Assembly (NCBI GenBank): GCA_017553325.1
Contig: JAFZMH010000001.1
Coordinates: 1-58,286, forward strand
DNA: 58,286 nucleotides
Direction of reading: 5' to 3'
Origin: Clostridia bacterium
Lineage (GTDB): Bacteria > Bacillota > Clostridia > Christensenellales > CAG-917
Shown: one piece after another, positions 1 through 7,560 of the stretch
How positions within the stretch are numbered: the stretch's first letter is position 1
Layout: each line of letters begins with the position of its first letter
Translations under genes and position numbers: made by a program
The notes under the pieces: generated by a model
Database searches by the model: none
Told to the model about the DNA's origin: nothing
What the model saw: the letters and a program-made list of their open reading frames with translations, nothing else

Positions 1-545
1 CTCGGAGACGGGGTTAAAATATCGTCGAAGGGCATATCGATGAAGTTTCTGGTGATGGCTTCTTTTGCCCAAATTGGGGCTGTTGCTGGAAGTTAAGGAT
101 TTTGGGCGGCTTGCAACGGCATGCGAACCCCGACCCAATTTTCGTGGAGACCCAACTCGGTAGTAGGTTTAATACCCTCGCTACTGACTGGGATTGAACC
201 TGCTTTGCGGTGCTTACGTGCTGTGGGCAGAGTAGCCTGCTTTGAGTGGAATGTAGGGATTAAGGAACACGGAGTCAAACAATGGCCATTGCGACGCTCC
301 GATTGCCTTATGAAATACATTTTGCAAAAAAAGATAAGGGTGGACGGAATCTGTCAAGGAAATCTTCTAGACTGTTCTTTGAGACGGCTTGGGGATTATA
401 GTGTACTCTAAGTGGCGATTCGGTTCTTGTGGGGAGACCGCAAGTATGCGAAGTAATCGGAAACATCTTGGACGGCGACGACAAGTTTTCGCATAGGGAA
501 ATCCTACCGAACCTAAGGTGCAAGGTTTACCCAAGTTGTTGCCAC
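1..545 (+). ncRNA. ole: OLE RNA (ornate large extremophilic RNA), 5' end outside window
   Basis: No convincing reading frame covers this stretch, yet it is rich in pairing: 67-73 with 101-107 (7 bp), 151-154 with 189-192, the hairpin 426-429/441-444, 445-452 with 488-495 (8 bp, perfect) and 422-426 with 509-513. It lies directly upstream of a gene for a four-helix membrane protein with the OapA signature, and tlyA, nadK, argR and recN follow; OLE RNA is known to sit in exactly this neighbourhood. OLE RNAs are about 600 nt, so roughly the first 50-100 nt are probably cut off. In Bacillus halodurans the RNA forms a membrane-bound complex with OapA and affects tolerance to alcohol, cold and magnesium stress. 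The family call rests on context, size and structure, because no covariance model could be run; the exact 3' end is not defined. Confidence 0.87.
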
Positions 546-565
546 CATACCCAAAAGGTAATTTT

Positions 566-1483
566 ATGACCGACGATTTGGACTCATCTCACAAAAACCT
601 TTTACCGTCTGACGAAAACGTAAATTCGCCCGACGATTTTGATACTGACAAAACACGAAGTGTTTTGCGACCTTCCGACGAAGATTCCTCACAAACCGAA
701 AATCTTGAAACCGAAGCGTCCGCCGTCGACGTTTATTCTTTGTCTATTCAAAAGAGCAAAGCGGAAGAGTCTCATCAAAAACCTCAAACTAAAAAGCACG
801 AAGACGACGACAAAAAGAAAAAGTCCTCCAAAAAAAAGCGCAATACTTGGTGGATAAAAGTTGCGGTCATATCCTTCGTTCTCGCGGCGTTTTTCAGTTT
901 TTTAAGCGAACTCACGGCAGACGCGGACCATATCGTCGTAATTCTTTTATTGCTCGGCTTCTTGGTGCTTGCAAGCATATTGTTCGACGCTATCGGAGTG
1001 GCGGTGACGTCCTGCGACGACGCGCCGATAATCGCCATGTCGTCCAGAAAAATCTACGGCGCAAAGACCGCCATGTGGCTCGTGAAAAACAGTAGCACCG
1101 TCGCAAGCATTTGCAACGACGTGATAGGCGACATATTCGGCATTATTTCCGGTGCTTGCTCCGCGGCAATCGTCGTAAAAATCGCCGTTGGGCTTGAAGA
1201 AGATTGGCAGAGATGGATAGCAATCGGCATAGCCGCCGTCGTATCCGCAATTACAATCGGCGGAAAGGCGTTTATGAAGACGGTTGCAATCAAAAACTCA
1301 AAGGAATTCGTATTGTTCGTCGCAAGATTGCTTGCCTTCTTCGTTCCGGAAGAGAGAAGACGTTTCAAAAAGGAATCGGAAAAGAAAAGACAACGAAAGC
1401 TCGACGCAAAAAACTCGGAAACCGCAGAGAGTGACGAAAAGCCGAACAAGAAAGCGGACAAACAAAAACGCGTGGAAGACTAA
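566..1483 (+). CDS. oapA: OapA-like OLE-associated membrane protein
   Basis: A 305-residue protein that would anchor OLE RNA at the cell membrane. The core has four predicted membrane helices at about 95-116, 122-148, 187-208 and 216-238. Between helices 2 and 3 lie the family-like blocks DAIGVAVTS (141-149), MSSRKIYGAK and CNDVIGDIFGIISG (183-196). The DVIGD pair of aspartates (185 and 189) matches the DxxxD motif reported as important in B. halodurans OapA. Odd features are an acidic/polar N-terminal extension of about 93 residues ending in a lysine run, and a charged, lysine-rich C-terminal tail after 260; known OapA proteins are only about 180 residues. I chose ATG 566, preceded by AAAAGG at good spacing, over an in-frame GTG at 518 that lies inside the RNA's conserved 3' part. 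Confidence 0.85.
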   Translation: MTDDLDSSHKNLLPSDENVNSPDDFDTDKTRSVLRPSDEDSSQTENLETEASAVDVYSLSIQKSKAEESHQKPQTKKHEDDDKKKKSSKKKRNTWWIKVAVISFVLAAFFSFLSELTADADHIVVILLLLGFLVLASILFDAIGVAVTSCDDAPIIAMSSRKIYGAKTAMWLVKNSSTVASICNDVIGDIFGIISGACSAAIVVKIAVGLEEDWQRWIAIGIAAVVSAITIGGKAFMKTVAIKNSKEFVLFVARLLAFFVPEERRRFKKESEKKRQRKLDAKNSETAESDEKPNKKADKQKRVED

Positions 1484-1486
1484 ACT

Positions 1487-1507
1487 AAAAGCGACTTTGT
1501 CGCTTTT
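1487..1507 (+). terminator. Hairpin terminator/attenuator between oapA and tlyA
   Basis: A 9-bp perfect stem, AAAAGCGAC (1487-1495) and GTCGCTTTT (1499-1507), closes a 3-nt loop and ends in a short T-rich run. It separates ole-oapA from tlyA, whose ATG lies only 8 nt after the stem. The hairpin therefore also covers the place where a tlyA ribosome-binding site would be. Confidence 0.7.
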
Positions 1508-1515
1508 ATTATATC

Positions 1516-2244
1516 ATGAGACTAGACAAATATCTGCAAACGAAATTCAATCTCAAATCTCGCACGTATGCCGAAAATCTCGTGCTGACGGGCAAGGTGA
1601 AAGCGGACGGCAAAACGGTTTTAAAGCCGTCTTTCGACGTTGGCGATAAATGTATCGTCGAGATAGTCGACGACGAGAAATTCGCCTCTCAGGGCGCGTA
1701 CAAACTGGAAAAAGCATTGAACGCGTTTTCTATCGACGTGCAAAACGAATACTGTCTCGATATAGGTTGCTCAAACGGCGGTTTTTGCGACGTTTTGCTA
1801 AGGCGCGGGGCGGACAAGATACTCGCCGTCGACGTAGCCGAATGCGCGCTTGACGACAGCGTTTTAAAGAGCGGGAAAGTCGAGTTTTTGAGAGCGAACG
1901 CAAGGGAACTTCCGCTGGATAACAATCTCTTTGATTTCGTTTGCAGCGACGTAAGTTTTATATCGCTCACGTACATTCTCGGCGAGATTTTCAGAGTTTT
2001 GAAACCGGACGGGGATAGCGTCGTGCTCATAAAACCTCAATTTGAACTCGACAAATCCGCGCTCGACAAAAACGGCATAGTGAAGACGGAAAAATTGCGC
2101 GAAAGGGCAAAGAATACCGTGACAGAATTCGCAACGAATCTCGGGTTTAAAGTGCTTGGAGTCGAAACCGCTCCCATACGATACCAAAATAAAAACGTGG
2201 AATATCTTTTGTATCTCAAAAAACAGTCCGCGCCGTCAAAATAA
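1516..2244 (+). CDS. tlyA: TlyA-family rRNA 2'-O-methyltransferase
   Basis: A 242-residue protein with an S4 RNA-binding domain at the N-terminus (RLDKYL, about 1-60) and an FtsJ-type Rossmann methyltransferase domain with the SAM motif DIGCSNGGF at 82-90. Residues K63 (AYKLEKAL), D in SDVSF (about 145) and K in LIKPQFE (about 175) fit the K-D-K-E catalytic tetrad. TlyA enzymes (YqxC in B. subtilis) methylate ribose in ribosomal RNA. The start is fixed by the S4 domain beginning at residue 2. No Shine-Dalgarno sequence is visible, since a terminator-like hairpin ends 8 nt before the ATG. It sits between oapA and nadK as in other OLE loci. Confidence 0.93.
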   Translation: MRLDKYLQTKFNLKSRTYAENLVLTGKVKADGKTVLKPSFDVGDKCIVEIVDDEKFASQGAYKLEKALNAFSIDVQNEYCLDIGCSNGGFCDVLLRRGADKILAVDVAECALDDSVLKSGKVEFLRANARELPLDNNLFDFVCSDVSFISLTYILGEIFRVLKPDGDSVVLIKPQFELDKSALDKNGIVKTEKLRERAKNTVTEFATNLGFKVLGVETAPIRYQNKNVEYLLYLKKQSAPSK

Positions 2245-2268
2245 AAAAGGACCGAAAACTCAGTCCTT
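2243..2268 (-). terminator. Terminator of the 41-codon minus-strand gene
   Basis: On the minus strand AAGGAC (2268-2263) pairs with GTCCTT (2252-2247) and is followed by a run of six T. It overlaps the end of the small minus-strand ORF and lies just after the convergent tlyA stop. There is no T-run on the plus side, so it mainly serves the minus strand. Confidence 0.75.
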
Positions 2269-2385
2269 GTCGTTCTTCTTTGTAAATATCAAAACCAGCG
2301 CCAGAATTATGCCAAGCAGTATTCCCGACGACGCGGCTATGACCTTTACGGTAAATTCACTTATTGCGAGCAAATTTGAAATCAT
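2260..2385 (-). CDS. 41-residue single-span membrane protein, probably leaderless
   Basis: A short ORF of 41 codons with one predicted membrane helix (about residues 12-34, including SSGILLGIILALVLIF) followed by a charged tail ending KKNDKD. I do not recognise the family. It is supported by its surroundings: a textbook promoter (TTGACA, 17 nt, TATAAT) ends exactly 6 nt before the ATG, so the expected first transcribed base is the A of the start codon, and an intrinsic terminator follows the stop. No ribosome-binding site is present. The unit is antisense to nothing and fills the gap between tlyA and nadK. The transcript could instead be a small RNA, but frame, helix and start placement fit a peptide better. 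Confidence 0.55.
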   Translation of the reverse strand: MISNLLAISEFTVKVIAASSGILLGIILALVLIFTKKNDKD

Positions 2386-2391
2386 ACGAAA

Positions 2392-2420
2392 ATTATACGT
2401 CACATACATTTTGTTGTCAA
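2392..2420 (-). promoter_or_regulatory. Consensus sigma-A promoter for the 41-codon gene
   Basis: Minus-strand TTGACA (2420-2415), a 17-nt spacer and TATAAT (2397-2392), a perfect match to both hexamers. The -35 box is embedded in the small inverted repeat TTGTTG-T-CAACAA (2411-2423), a possible operator. Predicted transcription start is 2385, the A of the ATG. Confidence 0.85.
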
Positions 2421-2509
2421 CAATATCTTTATTTTTGACGTTTCTGAAGGGTAAATTTCAATTCTTTTTGGTTATTTATGCAAAATTTTATGTATTTATG
2501 CACAACCAC

Positions 2510-2538
2510 TTGAAAAATCGAGAGGTTTAATATATAAT
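2510..2538 (+). promoter_or_regulatory. Sigma-A promoter for nadK
   Basis: TTGAAA (2510-2515), a 17-nt spacer, TATAAT (2533-2538). Predicted start is near 2545, only about 4 nt before the nadK ATG at 2549, so the purine-rich AAAAGG preceding the gene would lie largely upstream of the transcript. Confidence 0.75.
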
Positions 2539-2548
2539 TAAAAGGCTT

Positions 2549-3361
2549 ATGAAAATCGCAGTTATTACTAAAAAAGGTTTGGACGAAAGTCCTTTAAAAA
2601 ACTGGCTGTTGGACGGCTTGAAAGCGTCTAACTCCTTTGATATTTGCGAACTTGCTTCCGCAAAGGAACTCACTCGCTCTTTCGACAGAGTTTTGGTGTT
2701 CGGCGGAGACGGAACGATGTTGGACGTGGTGCGCCACGCGCTTCCGTTCGATATTCCCGTGCTCGGCGTAAATCTCGGCTATCTCGGGTTCCTCACGAAA
2801 CTCGACAAGGACGTGACCGCGTCGGAGCTTGCTTCCGCATTGAAATCTTCGAAATTCACCGAAAAGTCGTTGCTTGAAATCAGCGACGGGAGCAGGAGTT
2901 TCGTCGCGCTCAACGAACTGGTGGTGAAGAGCTCCTCGACGCGCCCCGTATCAATCGACCTCTACGTGGACGGCAATTTTGCCGACACCTATAAGAGCGA
3001 CGGACTCATAGTCTCGACTCCGACGGGTTCAACCGCCTATTCGCTTTCCGCAGGAGGTCCTATAGTCGCGCCCGACGTCAAGGCTATAGTCGTCAACCCT
3101 ATATGTCCGCACTCCTTGCATTCGAGACCGCTCGTTTTGAGCGACAGCGCGAATATCGTAGTAAAGATTGCGGGAGAGGAGAGCGAAGTCGCCTTGATCC
3201 TCGACGGAAACAACGTCGAAAACGTCAAAAACGGCGCGGAAATCTCTATAAAAACCTCGTCAAAGTCCGCAAAATTCGTGGACGTCGGCGGAGAAAACTT
3301 CTTTGATAAACTACTGAAAAAAATGAACGTATGGAGCACCACGCTCCAAAAAACGGAGTAA
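2549..3361 (+). CDS. nadK: NAD kinase
   Basis: A 270-residue cytoplasmic enzyme that phosphorylates NAD to NADP. It shows the family motifs in order: GGDGT at 52-56, the NE pair at 122-123 (ALNELVV), and the segment from S150 to G170 containing DGLIVSTPTGSTAYSLS, which binds the nucleotide. Length is normal for bacterial NadK. Its own promoter lies immediately upstream, and it is followed with 2 nt spacing by argR, whose ribosome-binding site (GGAG) lies within the last codons of nadK, so the two are co-transcribed. The mRNA from the visible promoter would be almost leaderless. Confidence 0.96.
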   Translation: MKIAVITKKGLDESPLKNWLLDGLKASNSFDICELASAKELTRSFDRVLVFGGDGTMLDVVRHALPFDIPVLGVNLGYLGFLTKLDKDVTASELASALKSSKFTEKSLLEISDGSRSFVALNELVVKSSSTRPVSIDLYVDGNFADTYKSDGLIVSTPTGSTAYSLSAGGPIVAPDVKAIVVNPICPHSLHSRPLVLSDSANIVVKIAGEESEVALILDGNNVENVKNGAEISIKTSSKSAKFVDVGGENFFDKLLKKMNVWSTTLQKTE

Positions 3362-3363
3362 AT

Positions 3364-3834
3364 ATGTCAAGAGCAAACAGACAAATAAGAATTCTCGATA
3401 TCATCTCCAAGCACGATATCGACACTCAAGAGGAACTCGTCACCTATTTGAAGGCCGAGGGTTTTAACGTCACGCAAGCGACGGTTTCCCGCGACATCAA
3501 GGAGATGAACATAATAAAGACTTTGGCGGGCGACGGCAAACACTACAAATACGTCGCAAGAGAGACCAAAGAGACGTCAACTTCCGACAAATTTTTGAAT
3601 ATATTCAAAAGCACCGTACTCTCCATTCGCGCCGCTGAGAACCTCGTCGTGCTGAGAACGGAAGCGGGTAGCGCAGGCCCCGCGTCCGAACTTATAGACA
3701 GACTCAAATACGAAGAGGTTTTGGGAGTTATTGCGGGAGACAACACGATTTTCGTCGCGGTTGACACTCTTGAACACACGCAACTCGTAAAACAAAGGCT
3801 CGAAGATTTGCTTGACACTACGCGCCTTCGCTGA
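3364..3834 (+). CDS. argR: Arginine repressor ArgR/AhrC
   Basis: A 156-residue regulator. The N-terminal winged helix-turn-helix domain (about 1-70) has the typical run from RQIRILDII to TQATVSRDIKEM; the C-terminal domain with AGDNTIFVAVD (about 120-130) binds arginine and forms the hexamer. ATG 3364 is used because the domain starts there and GGAG is placed 5 nt upstream; an upstream in-frame start would lie inside nadK. The nadK-argR-recN order is classical for Firmicutes. It probably represses arginine synthesis genes located elsewhere. Confidence 0.95.
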   Translation: MSRANRQIRILDIISKHDIDTQEELVTYLKAEGFNVTQATVSRDIKEMNIIKTLAGDGKHYKYVARETKETSTSDKFLNIFKSTVLSIRAAENLVVLRTEAGSAGPASELIDRLKYEEVLGVIAGDNTIFVAVDTLEHTQLVKQRLEDLLDTTRLR

Positions 3835-3842
3835 TTATAACT

Positions 3843-5534
3843 ATGCTTTCGGTTTTATCCATTGAAAATATTGCGCTCATCTCGAAACTCGAACTGGAAC
3901 TCAAACACGGTTTGAACATATTGAGCGGCGAAACGGGAGCGGGCAAGTCTATTATTATAGACTCGCTCAATTTCGTATTGGGCGAGAGAGCGGACAAATC
4001 TCTCATTCGCTACGGGGCAGACTACGCGGTTGTGCAGGCGACGTTCGAAGATTATCTCACGCCTGCAATCAGTTGGTATCTTGACGATATGGGCATTGAC
4101 GTCGAAGACGTCTTGATTATCCGCCGCAAGATGTCGACGGACGGCAAAAACGAATGTCGAATCAACGGCAGGCTCACAAACCTCTCGATTTTGAGGGGGC
4201 TTACCTCGCTTCTCGTCGACATTCACGGTCAACACGAGCATCAATCTTTGCTCAACCCGAAGAACCATTTGTCGCTTTTGGACAGCATCGGCGAAGCCGA
4301 AATCAAACCGGCAAAAGAAAAGGTAGCAAGCGCGTACGGAAAGTTTGCGGAAATATCAAATCAACTTGCCGATTTTGGCGACAAAGAAGAGCGCGAGCGC
4401 AGGCTTGATATTCTCGCTTATCAACTTGCGGAAATCGACGAAGCGGACGTCAAAGAGGGCGAGGAGGAAGAATTGCTCTCCGCGCGCAAACGCATCCGCA
4501 ATATGGAAAAGATATTGACCGCGCTCGAGACCGCAAAATCCACGCTTGAAGGCTACAACGGAGAGAGCATACCCGCGTCTTTAAAGTCAGCGTCCGCAAA
4601 TCTCAATCAAATCGTCGACTTTGACGATGAACTGCCTGCAATTCAAGACAGATTGCTGTCTTGCAAGGTAGAAATCGAAGATATTGCCGATTCGCTCGAA
4701 TCAAAGGTTGAACAGTTGGGCTTCGACGCGCGTTCCGCCGACACGATAGAAAAAAGACTTGAAACCGTGCGCCTAATCACGAGAAGATACGGCGGAAGCT
4801 ACGAATCAATAAGAAAATTCTACGACGAAGCAAACGAAGAATTCGATATGCTTCAAAATGCGGACGAAACAGTCGCAAAACTTGAAAAAGAAGTCAAAAT
4901 CGCAGGCGAAAACCTTATTCTTTCAGCGGAAAAACTCACGAAACTCCGCAAAGCAACCGCGGACAAGTTTGAAAAGACCATTCTCAAAGAACTTGCCGAT
5001 CTCGGCATGGCGGGTTCGACGTTCAAGGTGCAAATCGACTCGACGGACAACGTTTATCACATAGACGAAGAAGGCGCGGACGAAGTGGAATTTTTGATTT
5101 CTCCCAACGTCGGCGAACCGCTCAAACCTCTCGCGAAAATAATTTCGGGCGGTGAAATGTCGAGATTTATGCTCGCCCTCAAAAATATCGTCGCAAAGAT
5201 CGACGGCATAGGAACTATGGTGTTCGACGAGATTGACACGGGTATTTCCGGCAATATCTCCGCCGTCGTAGCGGAAAAGATGTGCAATATCTCTCGCAAT
5301 CGTCAAGTTATCGCCGTCACGCATATGCCCAGTCTCGCCGCAATGGCGGACAATCACTATTTGATTGCCAAATCAACCGAAAACGGCAAGACTCTCACTC
5401 ACGTTTCGTTGCTTAAAGACGATACGGACGAGCTTGCAAGGCTCATAGGCGGAGACAGTTATTCCGCATATGCCGTACCGCACGCAAAGGAAATGCGCGC
5501 GTGGGCGGACAGATACAAAGCGAGTTTGAAATAA
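3843..5534 (+). CDS. recN: DNA repair protein RecN
   Basis: A 563-residue SMC-like ATPase that acts early in double-strand-break repair. Walker A GETGAGKS lies at 29-36, a long charged coiled-coil region fills about 150-420, and the ABC signature (ISGGEMSR) with Walker B (MVFDEIDTGISG, about 460) is near the C-terminus. It starts 8 nt after argR without a clear Shine-Dalgarno sequence. Length is normal. A strong terminator follows at 5559-5585, ending the tlyA/nadK-argR-recN unit. Confidence 0.96.
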   Translation: MLSVLSIENIALISKLELELKHGLNILSGETGAGKSIIIDSLNFVLGERADKSLIRYGADYAVVQATFEDYLTPAISWYLDDMGIDVEDVLIIRRKMSTDGKNECRINGRLTNLSILRGLTSLLVDIHGQHEHQSLLNPKNHLSLLDSIGEAEIKPAKEKVASAYGKFAEISNQLADFGDKEERERRLDILAYQLAEIDEADVKEGEEEELLSARKRIRNMEKILTALETAKSTLEGYNGESIPASLKSASANLNQIVDFDDELPAIQDRLLSCKVEIEDIADSLESKVEQLGFDARSADTIEKRLETVRLITRRYGGSYESIRKFYDEANEEFDMLQNADETVAKLEKEVKIAGENLILSAEKLTKLRKATADKFEKTILKELADLGMAGSTFKVQIDSTDNVYHIDEEGADEVEFLISPNVGEPLKPLAKIISGGEMSRFMLALKNIVAKIDGIGTMVFDEIDTGISGNISAVVAEKMCNISRNRQVIAVTHMPSLAAMADNHYLIAKSTENGKTLTHVSLLKDDTDELARLIGGDSYSAYAVPHAKEMRAWADRYKASLK

Positions 5535-5558
5535 CCGCATTTTCAAGGAATATTTGAG

Positions 5559-5585
5559 CGCAGTAGAAAAAACTACTGCGTTTTT
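5559..5585 (+). terminator. Rho-independent terminator after recN
   Basis: CGCAGTAG (5559-5566) pairs perfectly with CTACTGCG (5573-5580) over a six-A loop, followed by TTTTTA. It lies between recN and the rnpB promoter. Confidence 0.9.
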
Positions 5586-5587
5586 AC

Positions 5588-5616
5588 TTGATAAATGCAA
5601 AGCTTTGTGATATATT
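5588..5616 (+). promoter_or_regulatory. rnpB promoter
   Basis: TTGATA (5588-5593), a 17-nt spacer and TATATT (5611-5616). The predicted start near 5622 coincides with the 5' end of the RNase P RNA. Confidence 0.75.
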
Positions 5617-5620
5617 TATC

Positions 5621-5938
5621 GAGCGAGTTAGCCGGACGGTCGCATGAAATATTGAGGAAAGTCCGAGCATCATAGGGCAAGGGTGCCGGGTAGCTCCCGG
5701 TGAAGGCGACTTCAAGGACAGTGCAACAGAAAACAACCGCCCGCAAGGGTAAGGATGGAAACGTGAGGTAAGAGCTCACGCGCAAATTGGCGACAAGGCG
5801 CGGTGTAAACCCCACTCGATGCAAGAACGGAGGCACAAAAAGCGGCCCGCAAGCCTCCCATTCGCTTGAACCGTGCAGAAATGTACGGTCTAGATAGATG
5901 GCCGTCAAATACAGAACTCGGCTTACAGACTATCTCGC
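5621..5938 (+). ncRNA. rnpB: RNase P RNA (catalytic RNA of ribonuclease P)
   Basis: The conserved 5' core (GAGGAAAGTCCGAGC near 5653), the central ACAGAAAACA-type segment near 5727, and the 3' core with the AGA...GAUGGCCGUC-like and ACAGAACUCGGCUUACA segments identify a bacterial RNase P RNA. The ends pair (GCGAG near 5625 with CTCGC at 5934-5938, helix P1). It removes 5' leaders of tRNA precursors together with the RnpA protein, which is not in this window. It has its own promoter and is followed by a strong terminator. The ylxR/rnpM gene, whose product in B. subtilis binds and modulates RNase P RNA, is encoded at 33.8-34.1 kb. Confidence 0.96.
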
Positions 5939-5942
5939 ACGT

Positions 5943-5980
5943 GAAGACGGAAAGCGCACGAACTTTCCGTCTTCTTTTTT
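5943..5980 (+). terminator. Rho-independent terminator of rnpB
   Basis: GAAGACGGAAAG (5943-5954) pairs perfectly with CTTTCCGTCTTC (5963-5974) and is followed by six T. Confidence 0.92.
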
Positions 5981-5990
5981 GCTTAATTTG

Positions 5991-7409
5991 ATGAAAATTG
6001 GCAAAAATCTATATATGGTTTATGCAATATGCGCGCTCATCATATCGGTTTTTACCGTTCTGTTCCTGCTTTTTAAACCGAAAATCAGAGAAGAATACTG
6101 CGTTAGAATAACTGATAATGCGGTTTTCAAAGATTATGCTCAATCTATGCTCAAAGCGTTTCCGACTCCCAAACAGGGCGGCGCAAAACTCTACGAGAAC
6201 AACTTTGTTTCGGCGATAAAATCGTCTTTAAGAACAATCAAAAGACGAAAAAACAAGCCGTATTTCAAAGACATATCGAATTATGAGCCGCATATCAAAA
6301 GTTTTATAAAGACCAAATATGACGAATTGTACGAATTGCCGGTAATAGAGGGTATTCCGAGAATAGTGAAAATAGCCGAGTTTTGTCTGAAAACCGGCGG
6401 TTATAGTTTTGACGGAGATAGAGTAGCCACCGCGCTAAACTTGCAGAACGATATAAAAACCTTGTGTTTTGACGAAATTCTTGCATTGAAAAAGGCATTT
6501 GAATACGTTTTGCTCAAAAAACTGGCGTTTTTGACCGGCGATCTCAAAACTCTTTGCAAAATGAAGCGCATAGCGGACAAAAATCGAAAATATCTCTCGA
6601 ATTTAAAGGACAAAAAAACCTATCAAACGCTCAAAAACAGCAAATTGTTCTTGTCGTTTTGCGCTGACGACGCAAAATTCGACAGTGAAGTGTGCATAGA
6701 AGCAAGAGATAGGTTTCTGAAAAACGCGGAAAACATGCTCGGAACGATATTCGTCTCGCAATCTCGAATTGAAAACGCAGATTTTTCCGGTTTTTATTCA
6801 CCATTACAAATATTTGGCAAATACGAAACGTTTGTTTGCGCCACGGAAGTTGAAAAGTACGGTTTTTTGAAGCTCGTCGAAAAGTTGAGCGACAAAGAGA
6901 ATATTGACGAGTTTTTGTTTTCGATACGAGTCGACAACTATATGAAAACCGCAAATTCAGGGCATATCAGGGTGGTGCGAAGCAATTTATTTAATAGACA
7001 TATTTCCGTGATTTACGGTAAGAAGGACGTATCTATGCTCGCACTCGCGTTTTCGTCGCCAGCTATGATGACGTTAATATTCGGCGGTGGAAAACAACAA
7101 AAATCGCAGAATACTATTACACAAAACTTTGAATTTGAGAATACTTTTGAAAAAATTTCAAAATTTCAAAACGTCAATCTCGGAATTTCGACAAGAGACG
7201 GAAAACTGAAAATCAACCCGAATTTGCCCTTGTGCGTAGTAAGTGCGGACGTTTGTTTTGAATACAGAGGAACGAAAAACAGGCTGACCGTATTGCGTGG
7301 CGAAGAAAAGGCTTTATATCTCGGCGGTACGAGACTGACGGGGACGTCCGCAATCAAACTCGGAGACAAACCAATCGACATCACGGTAGTTTTGCCTAAA
7401 AACAAGTGA
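5991..7409 (+). CDS. Membrane-anchored protein of unknown function
   Basis: A 472-residue protein with one membrane helix at about 11-30 (ending in LLFKP) and a large soluble part rich in Lys, Phe and Asn. I do not recognise a complete family. The section around residues 110-190, with LPVIEGIPRIVKIAEF and the spacing to FDEILALKKAFEYVLLKKLAFL, faintly resembles the helical repeats found in front of GH94-type cyclic glucan synthases; this is a weak impression. An in-frame ATG at 5898 is rejected because it lies inside rnpB. ATG 5991 follows the rnpB terminator but has no ribosome-binding site, and ATG 6015 is possible. Base use is more A/T-rich than in the neighbours. It stands alone between rnpB and pheS. 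Confidence 0.7.
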   Translation: MKIGKNLYMVYAICALIISVFTVLFLLFKPKIREEYCVRITDNAVFKDYAQSMLKAFPTPKQGGAKLYENNFVSAIKSSLRTIKRRKNKPYFKDISNYEPHIKSFIKTKYDELYELPVIEGIPRIVKIAEFCLKTGGYSFDGDRVATALNLQNDIKTLCFDEILALKKAFEYVLLKKLAFLTGDLKTLCKMKRIADKNRKYLSNLKDKKTYQTLKNSKLFLSFCADDAKFDSEVCIEARDRFLKNAENMLGTIFVSQSRIENADFSGFYSPLQIFGKYETFVCATEVEKYGFLKLVEKLSDKENIDEFLFSIRVDNYMKTANSGHIRVVRSNLFNRHISVIYGKKDVSMLALAFSSPAMMTLIFGGGKQQKSQNTITQNFEFENTFEKISKFQNVNLGISTRDGKLKINPNLPLCVVSADVCFEYRGTKNRLTVLRGEEKALYLGGTRLTGTSAIKLGDKPIDITVVLPKNK

Positions 7410-7476
7410 TTTTTGTCGTTAAATTTCCTGAAATTTAAAAATTCAACCTCATTTTGCGCGGATTACGCTCGTTTTG

Positions 7477-7505
7477 TTGACGATTTTATTTAATTTTGTT
7501 ATCAT
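7477..7505 (+). promoter_or_regulatory. Promoter and short leader of pheST
   Basis: TTGACG (7477-7482), 17 nt, TATCAT (7500-7505); predicted start near 7512. The 49-nt leader holds a 7-bp hairpin (7521-7527 with 7536-7542) and the site AGGAG before the ATG at 7561. It is too short for a T-box, so pheS is not under the usual tRNA-sensing control seen in many Firmicutes. Confidence 0.65.
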
Positions 7506-7560
7506 TATACAGTATATTTCGCCTGTGTACCAACGCGCAGGCACGCTTTAGGAGTTTTCT

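Noticed and set aside
518..565. GTG start of oapA at 518
   Set aside because: It lies inside the paired 3' region of OLE RNA and lacks a ribosome-binding site; ATG 566 has one.
2156..2530. Plus-strand frame of 124 codons between tlyA and nadK
   Set aside because: It overlaps tlyA, crosses a terminator and the nadK promoter, and has no coding character.
5898..5990. Upstream in-frame extension of the gene after rnpB
   Set aside because: It would start inside the RNase P RNA and run through its terminator.
7410..7560. T-box riboswitch before pheS
   Set aside because: The leader is only about 49 nt and has no T-box sequence or specifier stem.
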